Origin: Chenopodium formosanum
Taxonomy: Eukaryota > Streptophyta > Magnoliopsida > Caryophyllales > Amaranthaceae
Direction: 5' to 3'
Length of the DNA stretch: 64,000 nucleotides
Assembly (NCBI GenBank): GCA_024500155.1
Contig: CM044867.1
Location: 27,415,632-27,479,631, forward strand
The notes below the pieces were generated by a model. It worked only from the letters and a program-made list of their open reading frames with translations. It searched no databases and had not been told where the DNA came from. The position numbers were made by a program, and so were the translations under genes. Positions 10,275-22,851 of this stretch are shown here, piece after piece (positions within the stretch are counted from its first letter, which is position 1; every line of letters begins with the position of its first letter).

Positions 10275-13067
10275 AACTCCCCCAAGCTAAACCTTTGCTT
10301 GTCCCTAAGCAAAGCAATGAATAAATAAATCAATATTTCACACCAAATACATTCAAACCAATAAATACGATTCAACGCAATTCCGATAAATATATTAAAG
10401 TCAATCACTCAAATCCATTCAATTACCAATCTTCCCTAACAATTGTCAAGTAGAGCAAACCACAAGAGCATATAGAATTCAAGACTAGTGCTCACACACT
10501 CAACTCTCATTTATGTGGCGAGTAAAAGATGTACTCGATCGCTCCCCAACCAACCCTTTAAATGTGAACAATGCCCTCCCAACTCACACACTCGTGTGTT
10601 TAAAAAGACATACACTCAACCTAGTAGTCGACTCGGAATATGTCAAATCATTATTTGCATTGATAAACAACTAATTTCACATTCATACAACTCTATGAAC
10701 AAAGGTCGGAAGGTCTTCAAAGCTTGTAATGTAAAGCTTGGGTAAAGGGTAGGATAAATTTGGGAAAAAGTGAGAGTAAAGCCATGCTTAAGGGAGCCAA
10801 ATCCTAACAAATAAAACCAAGGTCAAAAATAAATAATGACCATAAATCTCCAACTCAACTCTACAAAAATTCACCAAACAACCAATCCAATATTAACAAT
10901 ATTTTCAACACTTACAATAAATCACTCATACAAATATGATATTATGGAACTTGAGTGAACAAACAAAATTTGAACTCTTTTTTTTTTTTTTTTTTTTTTT
11001 TTGAGTAACCTTCAATTAGAATACTTGAATATTGAAACAATTTTTTTCTTTTGCTCCTTTTTTTCTTTTTATCTCACATTGGAATTTTTTCAACTTTGAA
11101 CAACAATTTTCATTTTTTTCCAATTAACATACAAGAGCAAATAACTTATCATATCCACCCAAATTGTGAAAATTATGTGCACACTATAACTCCCTCACCT
11201 CACTAACTAATAGCTCCCCCAAGCTAAGCTTGGGACTAGTAACCAATGGGGCAAAATTAAGCTTGTAATGTGGCTAAATAAACAATAAAAGATTAAGGAA
11301 ACAACATGGGTAGCAAGAAGGGAACAAATGTATCTAATATCATCTGAAGGCTACCTAAAAGAACAAATGCCTTCGTCCTCCTCAATGTGCATAATAATGA
11401 GTCATACAAACATTACTCAAAGTTAAAAACCAATACTCAACTTCATTGACATACCAGGAACTAACACACATTCCTCAACAATCAACTAGTCAAGCACTAT
11501 ATTCACAAGTAGTTTGGCAAAATTGACGCATATTTAGGTTTCAAGGCAATCAAACATACAATCATGATCAACTAATCCACAATATTTATCATCAATAACC
11601 AAGAATCAAAACAATTCCAAAAACTTTAATCAAGGGGCACAGGGAAGCATGATTCATAATTCATTGGAACGTATTTTTGAATTTTTTTTATTTTTTGAAA
11701 GCAATAAATCTAACCTAGGAAAACAATAAAATCTAGACTAATAAAGAAATAAAAACTAGACTAAGAAAGCAATAAAACTAAACTAAGCACACCAAAGAAA
11801 ATAAAAAAAGAAGGGAAAGAAAGAGTGCCTATATATGTACAAGAAATCCCCCCCAAGCTAAATCAGACAATGTTCCCTTTGGCTTAAAGGGAATTTAGTA
11901 ACCCAAGTGACTACCCCACATCATCAAACTCGTAACCACCACCATCCCAAGCATTGCAATGCATCACCTTAGTACAATTTTGAGCAAGAAAGGAACAAAG
12001 TGTTAGTAGGAAGAGAGGCAAAAACAAGTCATGTTCACTATTTTGCTCATAACTTTTTTTATGCAAATGATAATTCAATGGTTCTAATTTCATTGGAAAG
12101 TAGACTTGAAGAGATTTCCAACGATTGGTCACACGCAAAGTTTCGTTAAGAAACGCAAAAGTTATGGCGTTTTGAAGTTGGCCATATTTGCTGACGCGCT
12201 CTCGCGCCCGACCGGGCGAGCTTAGCCCGACCGAGCCCGTCTCCAAGGTACGATCAGGTGGTTTCTTGATACTCGTTGCACGAGATTCCTTTTTGGCCTT
12301 GATTTTTCTTCGTATTTTTGCTTGATTGAGCAAATGCCACCCGATCGGGTTGGACTTTCACTACGGGCTCGATTTTCGCAACTTGCTCATTTTTCCTCTA
12401 GATTAAAAGTAATATTATCATCCCCTACACATAATGTAAGAAAATAATTGGAATTTGTAAATCTTTCTCAATATCAACAATAACAAAATCAACACGTATA
12501 TAAAATTTACCTACTCTAAAAAGAACATCCTCTAAAACACCTAAAGGGTATTTAACAGAACGATCGGCCATTTGTAGAGTAATATTGGTAGCTTTTAATT
12601 TACCCATAATTAATTTAGAGTTCACAGATAATGGAAAAACACGTACACTAGCACCCAAATCACATAAAGCTTTATCAATTATCACATTACCAATATGACA
12701 AGGAATAGAAAAACTACCCAGATCTTTTAGTTTAGGTGGAGATTTATTTTGTAATATACCACTACATTCTGCAGTAAAAGCAACTGTCTTTACCTCACTA
12801 ATAGATCTTTTTCTAGTCAAAATTTCTTTTATAAATTTAGAATATGCTGGAACTTGAGTAATTAATTCTGTGAAAGGAATTGTTACCTGCAAATTTTTGA
12901 CAATCTCCAGAAACTTACCAAATTGCTTATCCAACTTACTCTTTAAATGTCTATTAGGGAATGGAAGTTTGATAGCAAGACTGCACATCTCCGATCTTAT
13001 CTTGAGTTGTACCCTACAATTTATTATCAGAAGAGTTAGTTTTACCCTAGGGCCCTGCAGGGCTAGT
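10275..13067 (-). mobile_element. Internal region of element C: 3' untranslated part, spacer and protease fragment
   Basis: In element orientation (high to low coordinates) it holds the protease-bearing frame 12,988-12,425 and a shortened spacer. Next comes a stretch that reads as SKYGQLQNAITFAFLNETLR, followed by AT-rich 3' sequence to the polypurine tract at 10,275-10,289. Compared with element A, about 230 bp between 12,400 and 12,407 is missing. Everything upstream of the late gag region is absent: at about 13,067 the gag sequence GGGCTAGTA runs directly into LTR sequence of another element. No reverse transcriptase or integrase. Counterpart: 46,341-49,130. Confidence 0.8.
12425..12988 (-). 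pseudogene. Truncated gag-protease ORF (Athila-type aspartic protease), element C
   Basis: A 187-codon frame covers the end of gag (FPNRHLKSKLDKQFGKFLE) and the retroviral-type aspartic protease. Its catalytic motif appears as ALCDLGASV, followed by the ITLQMADRSVKYPLG block and an RVDFVIVD strand. In Athila-type elements the protein goes on with an ILGRPFL-like motif; here it ends at IIFLHYV and a stop. The same end is found in elements A and B, so the loss precedes their spread. N-terminal gag is missing. Counterpart: 48,488-49,051, with one Pro-to-His change. Confidence 0.8.
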
Positions 13068-13800
13068 AGTACTCTTCATCCGATCGGGCCCAGTTGGTTG
13101 GAGTAAACTCGCGACCTAGATCTTTAGCGTGAACGTGATTGGGCCTCTAACTTTAGCCCAATTCTTCTTCCTTGGTTGGTCTGTGTTAGTAACTTGGAAT
13201 ATTGAACCTCCTCACGTATGACTCTAATATCTTTGTAGTGGCTAATAACCTCGGGAATTGTCATAATTCTGCAAATTCCTGCAAAATAATACCAACTCTA
13301 CAAAAACACTAGAAAACGTATATTAGTAATAAAAATAGCTCCGCAGAGCTCAAATAAGCATAATTATGACCACGGGACGGGGAATAAAAATACATATAAA
13401 ATAGAGTCATCAAACTCCCCCAAGCTAAACCTTTGCTTGTCCCTAAGCAAAGCAATGAATAAATAAATCAATATTTCACCCCAAATACATTCAAACCAAT
13501 AAATACGATTCAAGGCAATTCCGATAAATATATTAAAGTCAATCACTCAAATCCATTCAATTACCAATCTTCCCTAACAATTGTCAAGTAGAGCAAACCA
13601 CAAGAGCATATAGAATTCAAGACTAGTGCTCACACACTCAACTCTCATTTATGTGGCGAGTAAAAGATGTACTCGATCGCTCCCCAACCAACCCTTTAAA
13701 TGTGAACAATGCCCTCCCAACTCACACACTCGTGTGTTTAAAAAGACATATACTCAACCTAGTAGTCGACTCGGAATATGTCAAATCATTATTTGCATTG
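13068..13800 (-). mobile_element. LTR fragment and 3' internal fragment of another Athila-like element (element D)
   Basis: 13,068-13,412 matches the part of the LTR next to the polypurine tract (equivalent to 9,935-10,274). 13,413-13,800 matches the adjoining internal sequence (equivalent to 10,275-10,660). The left junction with element C shares TAGTA with both parents. The right end stops at TTTGCATTG, where an unrelated Tat-like element begins. Counterpart: 49,131-49,863. Confidence 0.8.
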
Positions 13801-15538
13801 TGGACTTCAGCACCCCTTTATCAGCCAATCTGTCCAGCAACCGCTCTAGGCTATAGCAGTCGTTGGTGTCATGGCCAATATCCTCATGGAAATGGCAGTA
13901 CTTGTTTTTGTTCCGGTTTTTTGCCGGACCCTTCATAGCTGCAGGCTTCTCAATAGTCACCCGGTCTTTTATCTCCATGAGGATGGAGTAGCAGTCCTTG
14001 TTAAACTCGTACTTGGGGACATACGGTTTAAACTCTTTCTTTTTATTTTTGGACGGCTGATCAGAGTCCTCCGCCGCCCAAACTTCTTTTATTTTCTTTC
14101 TCTCTTCAGCTTTTTGAGCCGGCTGATCTTGCCGACTCCCTTTTTATTTGTCGGACTTCTTTGAGTCCGACTGCTTGCTGGTGGAGCGGAGTTCGGTCGC
14201 TTGTATATAAGCTTCCGCCTCCATCAGCGCCTCTTGAAGAGTGGCGATTTTCTTCCGGACGAGGTCAAACCTAAAAGTTGACCCGTCTTTTAGACCCTTG
14301 AAGAAGTCTGTATATGCAACATCGTCAGATAGTCCTTGGATCTGGATTCTCACCAGATTGAACCACCTGATATAAGAACGGAGCCCTTCCCTGTCTCCCT
14401 GTTGTACCGCGCCCAAGTCAAGACTTATCTTTTTCGCGGGTATATTCATGGAGAAGTTAGAGGCAAACAAGAACGTAAGTGTCCTGAAATTGTTTATGCA
14501 CCCAGGCGGCAGGTTGCCGAACCACTGTTGGGCAATGCCCTTTAGTGTAGCTGGGAAGCATCTACACCATGCAGCATCATCCAACCCCTGTAAATACATA
14601 AGGTTGGTGTAGGCCATCAGGTGGTCTTCAGGGTTGGTGGTGCCGTCATAGACTCCAACCAAGACATTCTTAACCTTGGCCGACTGTGCCGCCTCAGTTA
14701 TTTCCTTGGAGAACGCAGAAGGTTGTTCACCAAGTTTTAGCAGACGGAGCTGCCAGTCCAGTGGTTAGACTTGATATGCCGCCTGACCCCCGAAGAGGGC
14801 AGGTTGCTGATATGATTGGGCGAACAGCCTGTATGGTTGCTGGGGCACATACAGGACCGAGCCTATCATCTGAGGACCTGTATGGACGGACGGGCTGCCT
14901 GACAGGTTCTCCTGTATAGATTGGGGATACCTCATTGAGGTATTCCTGAAGCTGTCTGGCATAGTCGACGTTGAAACCGAGTCAGAAAGCTGCTTGTTTC
15001 TCTTTTGCTCAATGATAAGTCGAGCATCAGAGTAAGTCTTCTTGCTGCCATCCGGCTCAGTATACCGGATGGGCTTCCTCTTTCCCTGGTCCGGGAAGCG
15101 GAACTTGGACTAATCGATAAAAGGCCTGCCCCCCTCCTTTATATTGGGATGTGGAGTGGGCTGCCTGTCTTTCACGGACTTAGCCTTCTCAGAGTGGGAG
15201 GGCCTCTTTGCCGACTGACCCTTGTTGGGTCCAGCCATTTTCTTGGAGATCAGGTCCTTCATCTTCCCCTTAAAGCTCGTCATGAATTTCATGAACTCTT
15301 CTCGGGTGATGTGAGCAGTCTGTCCTGCCGCCTGGGGCTGGCCGGTTGACTTACTCGGACCCGCCTGATCAACGCCCCGTTCCCTGTTATCCTTGGAACG
15401 GATGCGTCTGGTTTTAAGAGATCCATCTTTGGCCGTAAATACTTCGACCTCTGGATGGGAATCTGTATCATGGGCCGAGTGGACCTTTGCTTCTGGACGT
15501 TTGTCCTCAGGAGGAGTTACAGTCTCTTGAGAAACCAT
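13781..15538 (-). pseudogene. Degenerate gag gene of the Tat-like element
   Basis: Three separated frames make up one gag. 15,538-15,110 (142 codons) is a hydrophilic N-terminus. 14,662-14,144 (172 codons) is the gag core, with YDGTTNPEDHL, the CFPATLKGIAQQWFGNLPPG block and a RSYIRWFNLVRIQ block, typical of plant Ty3/gypsy capsid domains. 13,978-13,801 contains a Cys/His cluster YCHFHEDIGHDTNDCY of the Tat type. Between them lies 14,962-14,765, a Gln/Pro-rich linker. At least two interruptions make it non-functional. Counterpart: 49,844-51,601, with a few amino-acid changes. Confidence 0.8.
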
Positions 15539-16061
15539 CTTAGAGGTACTCTCCCCACAGACGGTGCCAAATGTTTTGGGGATTTTTATGTGTCCTGCGA
15601 GAAAGTTACGTCACCAAGATTGGGTCCTCGCTGGCTGTACCTGCAAACAAATGGAAGCTTCGGTTGTTCGGAGTTCTGCCTCCGACGATCAAGTTAGTAT
15701 GTGTTCGGAGTAAAAAGCGAAAAGTAAAAGTAGATCTTCTCGAGTCCTGAGATCAGGTGTTTTCTCTGTTGTAAGAGAATTGATTGTGATGTAATAAATA
15801 AATGTGTCCCCAAAATAGGGTAAATCTCCCTATTTATAGGGTCATTGGTAAATGTGCCCTTACCTAGGTCATTCTGACCTAAATTTGGTGGGCTGCGCCG
15901 CTTTACGGCTTTCTTGGGAATTAGGCCCTGAAAGTCGTCATTCCCTGATGAGTATCTGTATGCCACGTGTCAAATCCAGGTGAGTCCATTTGGACTCCTT
16001 TTAGGATGACACATGTCACACTCTCATTGGGCCACGTGGCGGGGTAAAAATCCCCAAATCA
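13801..16061 (-). mobile_element. Truncated Tat-lineage Ty3/gypsy element: 5' LTR, primer-site region and broken gag
   Basis: In element orientation: LTR (16,061-15,572), then TTTGGCACCGTCTGTGGGGA, the leader commonly found just after the LTR of Tat-type elements, then gag from 15,538 down to about 13,801. There the element stops abruptly against element D. Protease and pol are missing. Local G+C is clearly higher than in the flanks. The gag frame is broken by stops between 15,110 and 14,962 and around 14,140-13,980. Counterpart: 49,864-52,124. Confidence 0.82.
15572..16061 (-). repeat. LTR (~490 bp) of the Tat-like element
   Basis: The plus-strand ends are TGTTTTGGGGATTTTTA and TAAAAATCCCCAAATCA, a 17-bp terminal inverted repeat with one mismatch and TG...CA ends. 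One side adjoins the primer-site leader, the other AT-rich host-like DNA. Only one LTR of this element is present. Counterpart: 51,635-52,124. Confidence 0.8.
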
Positions 16062-16788
16062 AAACTCAAGATTAATTTCAATTGAACTTCTTTCACTTTT
16101 TTTTTAGATTTAATAAAAATATATCAGGTGAAACTTATTTCAAATTATTTAATCTCAAAAAAGTCAAAGTGTCTACATTTACAATTGTCAATAATAAGAA
16201 ATATTTACAATTGTCAAAAATAAGAAACTTATTTTGTATGAACTTATCTAAACTTATGTGCCTCAAATAAGTCAAATGCTGTCTATATTCTTATTTGACA
16301 AAACTTGTCACTTCTAGCCTTCATCTTATAAGTAGATGGCAATTGTGGAAGCAAAAACAACTTGTCAACTAGTAGCTTGTAATAAAGGTAGGCAGTCAAA
16401 GCACTAGATGTTTATGTTACTAGTATTTGGTGAAGAAAAGTTGTTGGACTTGTACTTTGTAAAATGCAATAAAACCTATGAATATATGATTAATTGATTA
16501 AACACTACTCTACAACTACACATACTAGCATAACGATTGCAAGAGGAGTGAACCAATTTCATACTTTGAAAGCTGCTCGAACATTCATTATTGCAAACAT
16601 TTCCAAGTATGAGAAGAGACAGTTCCGCAAAATTTCAGAATCCAGACATAATATGGATCCTTAGATGATACAAGGTACCAATGTACCAGTATTTACGGAA
16701 ATGTCGATATTTACAGGTGGCTGTGAGGTATGTTACAAGTGTGGTACTATATACAGTTCAAGTTAATACATGATGTGGCATGGAGGGG
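16062..16788. other. AT-rich flank and probable 3' UTR of the minus-strand gene
   Basis: No ORF of interest. 16,120-16,320 carries several AAACTTAT-like words and a repeated TTTACAATTGTCAA(T/A)AATAAGAAA. The part near 16,560-16,788 is less AT-rich and lies directly downstream of the gene's TAG, so it is probably its 3' UTR. Counterpart: 52,125-52,851. Confidence 0.5.
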
Positions 16789-19700
16789 CTAAAACTCGAT
16801 GCCACTGTTCAGTTGTACAGAGAACGCAGGTCTGCCAACATTTGAGAGAGGAGTCTCAGCTTTCAGGACAATCCCAGTGCTTCCAACATTCCCGTTCCAC
16901 TTAGACCTACCAAGCTGAAATTTTGCAGCAGAAAAAAGTGTAAATATATGAGCAAAAATAGACGATTTTACAAGACTGCATTAGAGAGAGAGTAATGTGT
17001 CCAGCCACAAGTCATCTTAATCTGAATTTACATTTGTAAATAAATTTAAAATGTAAACTTCCACATTCCATGCAAAACTTCACCTATAGCTAGATCTTGG
17101 GAAAACCCATAACTTACAATATGAAATAATGAATGTATAATTGGTAGTATAATTGTAATAAAAACAATTTCATACAAATATAATCAGAGAAGGTTTAATG
17201 TTCAAATATTCACACATACTAACAGTGTATTATTTTCACCTTTTAAAAAAGTTTCAAATAAATTAGTTCATATAAGTTCCGAAAATTTAAAATCAATTCA
17301 GAAAACAGCAAAACAAGTTAAATTCAACATGGCTATCGCTGATAGCGAGTTAGTTCATCATAGTTATTCATAGGGACTACCTCTCCTAAAGCTTGTGATG
17401 AAGGTCTAACATTTCACATGTTGACGTAGATTCAGAATTTCAGATCTAGGGTTTTCAATGTAAACACCCCAGGACTGAAATAACTGAACCATATACATGT
17501 AAAAGGCAATCTCTCCCTATCTTGCCATTTATGCCCATGAAAGGTCAGAAAGGGATTTATGCCATTTATGCGCAGAATGAAAGGTCAGAAAGGGATTTAT
17601 GCCCATGCCCATACTCATGCCATGTCATGTCATGTCATGTCATCAAGGGTACATGACGATAGATGCCTTGTTCAGTAGCATATGAGCCTAATAGCTGAAG
17701 ATGAAATTAGGGAAAAACTAAATGAAGCAATGATAGCCACATACTTCATGAAATATGAAAAGATCATCTTAGGACAGTTGCAGAACCTAGTACAAAATTA
17801 CACTTATACCTATCAATCTCATATAGTCATTTAACCAGTTTATGCATTCACAAAAATATACTAGAAAATCCATGTGCACTCGGTACCATCACCAAAACTA
17901 CAAGGATACAGATATTTAAAGGGTCTCAAGCTGAATTTCAAAATGCGACCAAGGAAAAAGAGCATTAAAATGAAAGCTATGCAGCAAAAGGCAAGAATTA
18001 AATAGATAAAGCAACAAAGGTCATTGTGCAACTTACAGATACAGATGCAAACGCAGACGAATATGTTGAGTACGAACACCCATAAATGAGATTCAACTTA
18101 TCCTTGACTGAATGAACAAGTTCTGCCCGTACACCAGGATCACTTCCACCAAATGTAGGACATAGACTAACAAATAAAAATAAGAGGTATTTTAGTAGAT
18201 ATAATGAGAAATCCCATGATTTGAACCCTAAAGCTGTAGAAGTGAAAAAATACAACAGTGCCAATCTTCATGTCTAAAATCTGATATGACGCTATCCAGT
18301 AGCCATTGTGATAAGGAAACTGCCACAGCAACAGGATACAACTAATAACCTCTTCAATTTTCAAATATCTAAAGTTTAAAAGAAACTCTTAATCAGGAAA
18401 TCCTCATGTCTAAAATTAATACCAGTAAACTACTCTTACATCTTAAATTCTTAATAGAATTATAAATAATACAAACTTTCATAATCAGAAACTACTTCCC
18501 TTTGCATGTTTGAGCTATCCAAGGCACTTGTTTACCACTCCTATTAGGTTTAAGCCCATAAACAAAAAATTAATCCACTATCAGATTATCGGAAAAGTGA
18601 AGCATTCTATCTTGTTTTAAATCCACCCTAAGCAGCACTACATCGACAAACCAAGCCTCGGTACATGAAGCTATAATCCTAGGATAGAGGTAGTACAGCA
18701 TGAAAACCATAATCAGATTTCACTGGAATCCAGACAGGATCTGAAAATAATGAAAACACGAGGGAAAGTGTAAGGATACAAGGAAGTTCATACTTACTTA
18801 AATTGAATGGTTGGCCTCACCAAGAGACCGGAACGCTTCCAAGCCAAGTCTTGTGCAAAACCAAGTGTAAATGATCTATCAGGCAACTGTATCATTGGAG
18901 TAATTTGTGTTCCCCATTTATTCTGCAAACACCAATAAAATAAATTAGAAACCAGCTGAAGAGAACAGGATATTTAAAAAATAAATGGGGAAAAAGCAAA
19001 ATAATGTTGAACAAGCCTCTAACCAACCTTGCAAGAGAAACTGAACCTCATTTCACCAGGGTATTGACCCTGAGCTTGAAGCAAACCCCCACAAATAGGA
19101 AGAAATGCACTAGTGGTTAGTCCCTCCCCTGCTACATAAGTAAGCTGCCCGTTTGGAAACTGTAGATCCATGAATGACTGCAAGGCAAAGCACATAAAGG
19201 AAAATTTTAGAGACTATTTAAAACAAACAGCATTACATAACACATTAACCATCCTTCATGTACAGAATTCATCCAATAGCAGGGACTGTAACAAAAGGAA
19301 TCCTAATAACAAAATTTTCCGAGAAGACAAGATAAGCTTCATTACAACAAATGAATTAAGTAATAAACCATAGAATAAGATATCTTGATGGCACTCCAGT
19401 AATAAACCATATATCTAAGTCATCTTACAAGTACAAAATTAAGCACGGATTGTTATCACCAAATACCTTTAACCATATAGAGTATACAGTATACTGTTGG
19501 TTCATACACAATGTTTTGTGCAAACTAAAAAAATTATAGAGAAAAACCATTTCGCTCAACTTTAGGCATTGGTTCATAGTTTCCAGGTCCAATCTCATGA
19601 TATTAATAAAATGAGGAGAAATATATTAATTTTATAAAATAAATAACCAGCAATTTTAACTACTGTTAATCAGCAAAAGGTCATGAAGAGATGATGCAAA

Positions 19701-22700
19701 CTTGTTGTTATATTCAGAGACAAGTGATTTGTTCAGTACAAAAAATCTACTACCACTTCAATTTTTTCACCTAAGTTCTTTGAATGTGATCATTGCTCAA
19801 TTTAAAAAAGCATCTCTAACTAAAATGACAACTAGTGGTGTTATGTACGCATTCTGTTGCACCATATCACTAAACTAACTAGAATACATTACTGCTTATA
19901 ATAATATCTTCAAGTATCATTGGTTTTACTTTTCATGCTAATTGAGCTGCAATTTTCAAAACACTTGAATACAAAAATGAATAACAAAGTAACACGGAGC
20001 CTGTGAATCCTGTTAAGCTAGCAAGGGCAATCACTAAAAACAATCGCAGTACAAAAACTACTGCATTCCATTATTTTTCATACAATACTCAGTCCTCTCT
20101 TCCTTACTCTTGACATAAAAAGAAACCTCTTCTTTAACCATGTGCTGCCTTACAGGAGAAATAACAGATGCTTCAAAGTAAAATAACAACTTAACAAGGT
20201 AGATTAACTACAGCTTGAAGGAATTAAAACCCTTCAAAATAAAACAAATGTAACATCTCAATATCTCATATGAAATGCCTTCGAATTTATGCCAGAAGAG
20301 TTGAACTTACACAAGCCAAAGGATTGAGACAGATCATTGACATCAAAAGCCACCTTCTGTGCTTAGTCCATACTGCTGGACATAGGGAGTGCAAACCATT
20401 CTAAAAACAAATGCAACAAATAGGCAATTAAAATCCATCTGGAAAACTAAAAGAAACTTGTTACAGAGAAAACCTATAATCATACATATCTAGGTAAATT
20501 GGTGGTTGAAGGGTCAATTAAACACCTTTTCTTTCTAATACAAGTTTTAGGCTGCATATGTATGAACACCCCCCCCCCCCCCCACCCCTCTTTTTTCAAG
20601 CAGAAGGCAACTTGCACCTGTAGTCTATTAATAGTGTAAGAAATCCATAGTTGATTAGAATTAATAAAGTTGAACCATGATTTCAAAAGCTCAAAAAGAC
20701 CTCAAGTCAAGGCTTTAAAAGTGGGTTAGAGAGAGATGCATCAAAAGTTTTGCAAGAATGCTTATAAATCATTTAAGAATATATTTCATCCACTTTTAAT
20801 TAATTAAACATTCTGAATCAAAGTAGGAAATAGAGATGAACTGAAGAAATGGATCAAAATCAGGTTAAATAGCTTGTTTTGGAGCACTGAGGCACATTGC
20901 CAAACCTCATGAAGCAGAGAGATTAGGATCACCATGCGACATACAAGATTGCTTTTTGAAGTGAGCAAAGAAAACCCAATTGTGATTTATAGATTATTAT
21001 GACAGGGTAGTTTCATAGAAATAATGTATTCATATTCACCTTATCAACTATGTTTTATAAGTAAGACACAGACAAAGATCAGAACGCACCTTCCTATCAT
21101 AACCATACCAAAGCAAGTGTTGCTTTGATAGATGAACTGGCAAAAGAAGTGTTGTATCACGAATAAAGAGAAGAGGTCCAAGCTGGACTAGAAACAAAGA
21201 CGAATTCTGAGTTCCTGACGTAGAGCTACCACTTGATGCCTCAAGTCTCCATAGATCACCACGTGCAACAACAGAGCTTTGAACATCGCGGGTTCTACTG
21301 TCATAAGCAGATGTCACATTTACAGTCCCCTGTGTACACAAATAATAAGATGTTTCAGAGACAAGGTCAAGAACCAAGACAGAGCAATATATCTACCTTC
21401 TACGTATCATGTGTGCTTATACGAAATCATTGTAGCACAACTTATTTGTAAGTGTGTCAAAACTTATATAAATTGTGGCAAAACTTATATTTATTGCAGC
21501 AAAACTTATTTTGACTGAATTTATTTTCTTTAAACTTATTTGGTCTGAAATTATCAAACTTATCTTAACTAAATAAAAACATTCTTTCTAAATAAATAAT
21601 AACATTTTCAACAGAATGGGGCCTAAAACAACAAACTGGATATCTTCCTAAAGATGGTCCAGGTCCAAAACATTCACAGAAACCCAAGCTATAGGCAATG
21701 GTAAATCGACAAATTTTTATGTTGAAAGGATTGGTAGGATAATACCTGTTGTTCTTTATTTTAAATGTCGGCAAACAATTGATAAGTGTAAGAATTTGAC
21801 TAATAGAAAAAGGTAAAATTATCAAGGAAAAGCAAAAACAAACTCATCACTATACCAATATAAGATATGAAAAAGCAATATAACAGCCGCATAGCCTACT
21901 ACATCAAAATGCCACATGAGAAAAAAAAATAGTGATTTATATCACTCTGAAGTCAGAAATCTGATTCTCTACCATCTAAACCTTAAACCAATCACTTTAG
22001 AACAAAGAATTATATCAGAATGCTTGGGCAAGCAAAGCAAACATTTCGCAAAGCTGCTACACTGAGCCTATACAGGTCACCTCAAGAGCTACCTTTAGTA
22101 CTGTACCCTACCCCCGAACCAGCAGAGCAATATCATCATAAATTTGACATTAAAAACAATTTAACTACAAGTAGTACAAGTATTATATCAATGAAAAAAT
22201 TAAGCTAAAATGAACTTCGTTCCACACCATCAAATTAAAACTATAGGTAAACAAAAACAATACTATATCATAGACAGTGTAGTATACCTGAGATTTACCG
22301 AAAAGACCGGCAATTTTAAGGTTAAACCCCGAAAGCTCTTCATCAGCAACTCCATCAACACCGGCTTCGGATTTCTCAGAAAACCTTAAATCCCCCCATT
22401 GCTCTGCCAATGAACCCAATTCCTCCCTAACCAATATACTCATATCACTCCTCTCCCCACCATTAACAGCATGATGAAGCTTCACCATACCCTTATCACT
22501 ATCATTATGAATAAATGGCACGGGAATCGATCAAAAAAACTGCTGAACCAACCCATTAACACAAGCCCCAAAATCAGCCCCAGCTTGCCCTATCCTATTC
22601 CCAATATCAAAAATCCCAGTAATCCCAGAATTATCAATTGCAAGCCCAAAATCCCTGGGCACAAAATTCTGGGTAGGAAACTCGAATTCGACATCGAAGA

Positions 22701-22851
22701 GCTTAGTACTGGGAGGATTAGGCCACGCAAATGAAGGCGGCGCAATATGCGATTGAATCAACCCAGTAAAACCTTGTGCTAGCTTATCAGCCAAGTCTTG
22801 GCCGTGTCGCTGCACCTCTTCCCAAGCTTCAAACGACCTCTCCACCGACAT
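16789..22851 (-). CDS. Seven-exon conserved plant-type gene of unknown function, with an in-frame TGA at codon 107
   Basis: Exons: 22851-22288, 21329-21090, 20400-20311, 19177-19028, 18922-18798, 18166-18037, 16914-16789. All introns are GT-AG. Junctions fall between codons except that exon 5 ends after two bases (AA|T). Joined length is 474 codons before TAG (16789-16791). The N-terminus MSVERSFEAWEEVQRHGQDL is amphipathic. The C-terminal half alternates polar and hydrophobic/aromatic residues (KWGTQITPMIQL, RPTIQFNLCPTFGG, STGIVLKAETPL), suggesting beta strands, perhaps a barrel. I do not recognise a named family. The frame has TGA at 22,533-22,531, between QQFF and SIPVPF; the flanking sequence is otherwise continuous and gene-like. 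This copy is therefore a recent null allele, a pseudogene, or carries a sequence error. Confidence 0.75.
17538..17640. repeat. Intronic 26-bp direct repeat plus (CATGT) pentanucleotide repeat
   Basis: TGAAAGGTCAGAAAGGGATT plus TATGCC occurs at 17,538-17,563 and 17,578-17,603, a 40-bp period. It is followed by four CATGT units at 17,621-17,640. All lie in the last intron of the seven-exon gene. Unit number is the same in copy 2 (53,601-53,703). Confidence 0.85.
21430..21560. repeat. Intron 1 cluster of AAACTTAT words
   Basis: About six AAACTTAT/CAACTTAT words occur in 130 bp, close in style to 16,120-16,320 downstream of the gene. Possibly fragments of one small transposon family; not proven. 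Confidence 0.4.
22531..22533 (-). other. Premature TGA (codon 107) in exon 1 of the seven-exon gene
   Basis: The minus strand reads CAG TTT TTT TGA TCG ATT. The open frame continues for a further 81 codons to the exon 1 donor at 22,288/22,287 and on through six more exons without another stop. A single C-to-T change from CGA (Arg) would explain it, but the ancestral codon is inferred. The adjacent run of seven T's is also a plausible place for a sequencing error, though an indel alone would shift the frame. Confidence 0.75.

Noticed and set aside
14686..15349. Several plus-strand frames opposite the Tat-like gag
   Set aside because: Shadows of the GC-rich minus-strand gag gene.
17621..17640. 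Short tandem repeat considered as a CRISPR-like or regulatory array
   Set aside because: Four CATGT units in a plant intron are an ordinary microsatellite.
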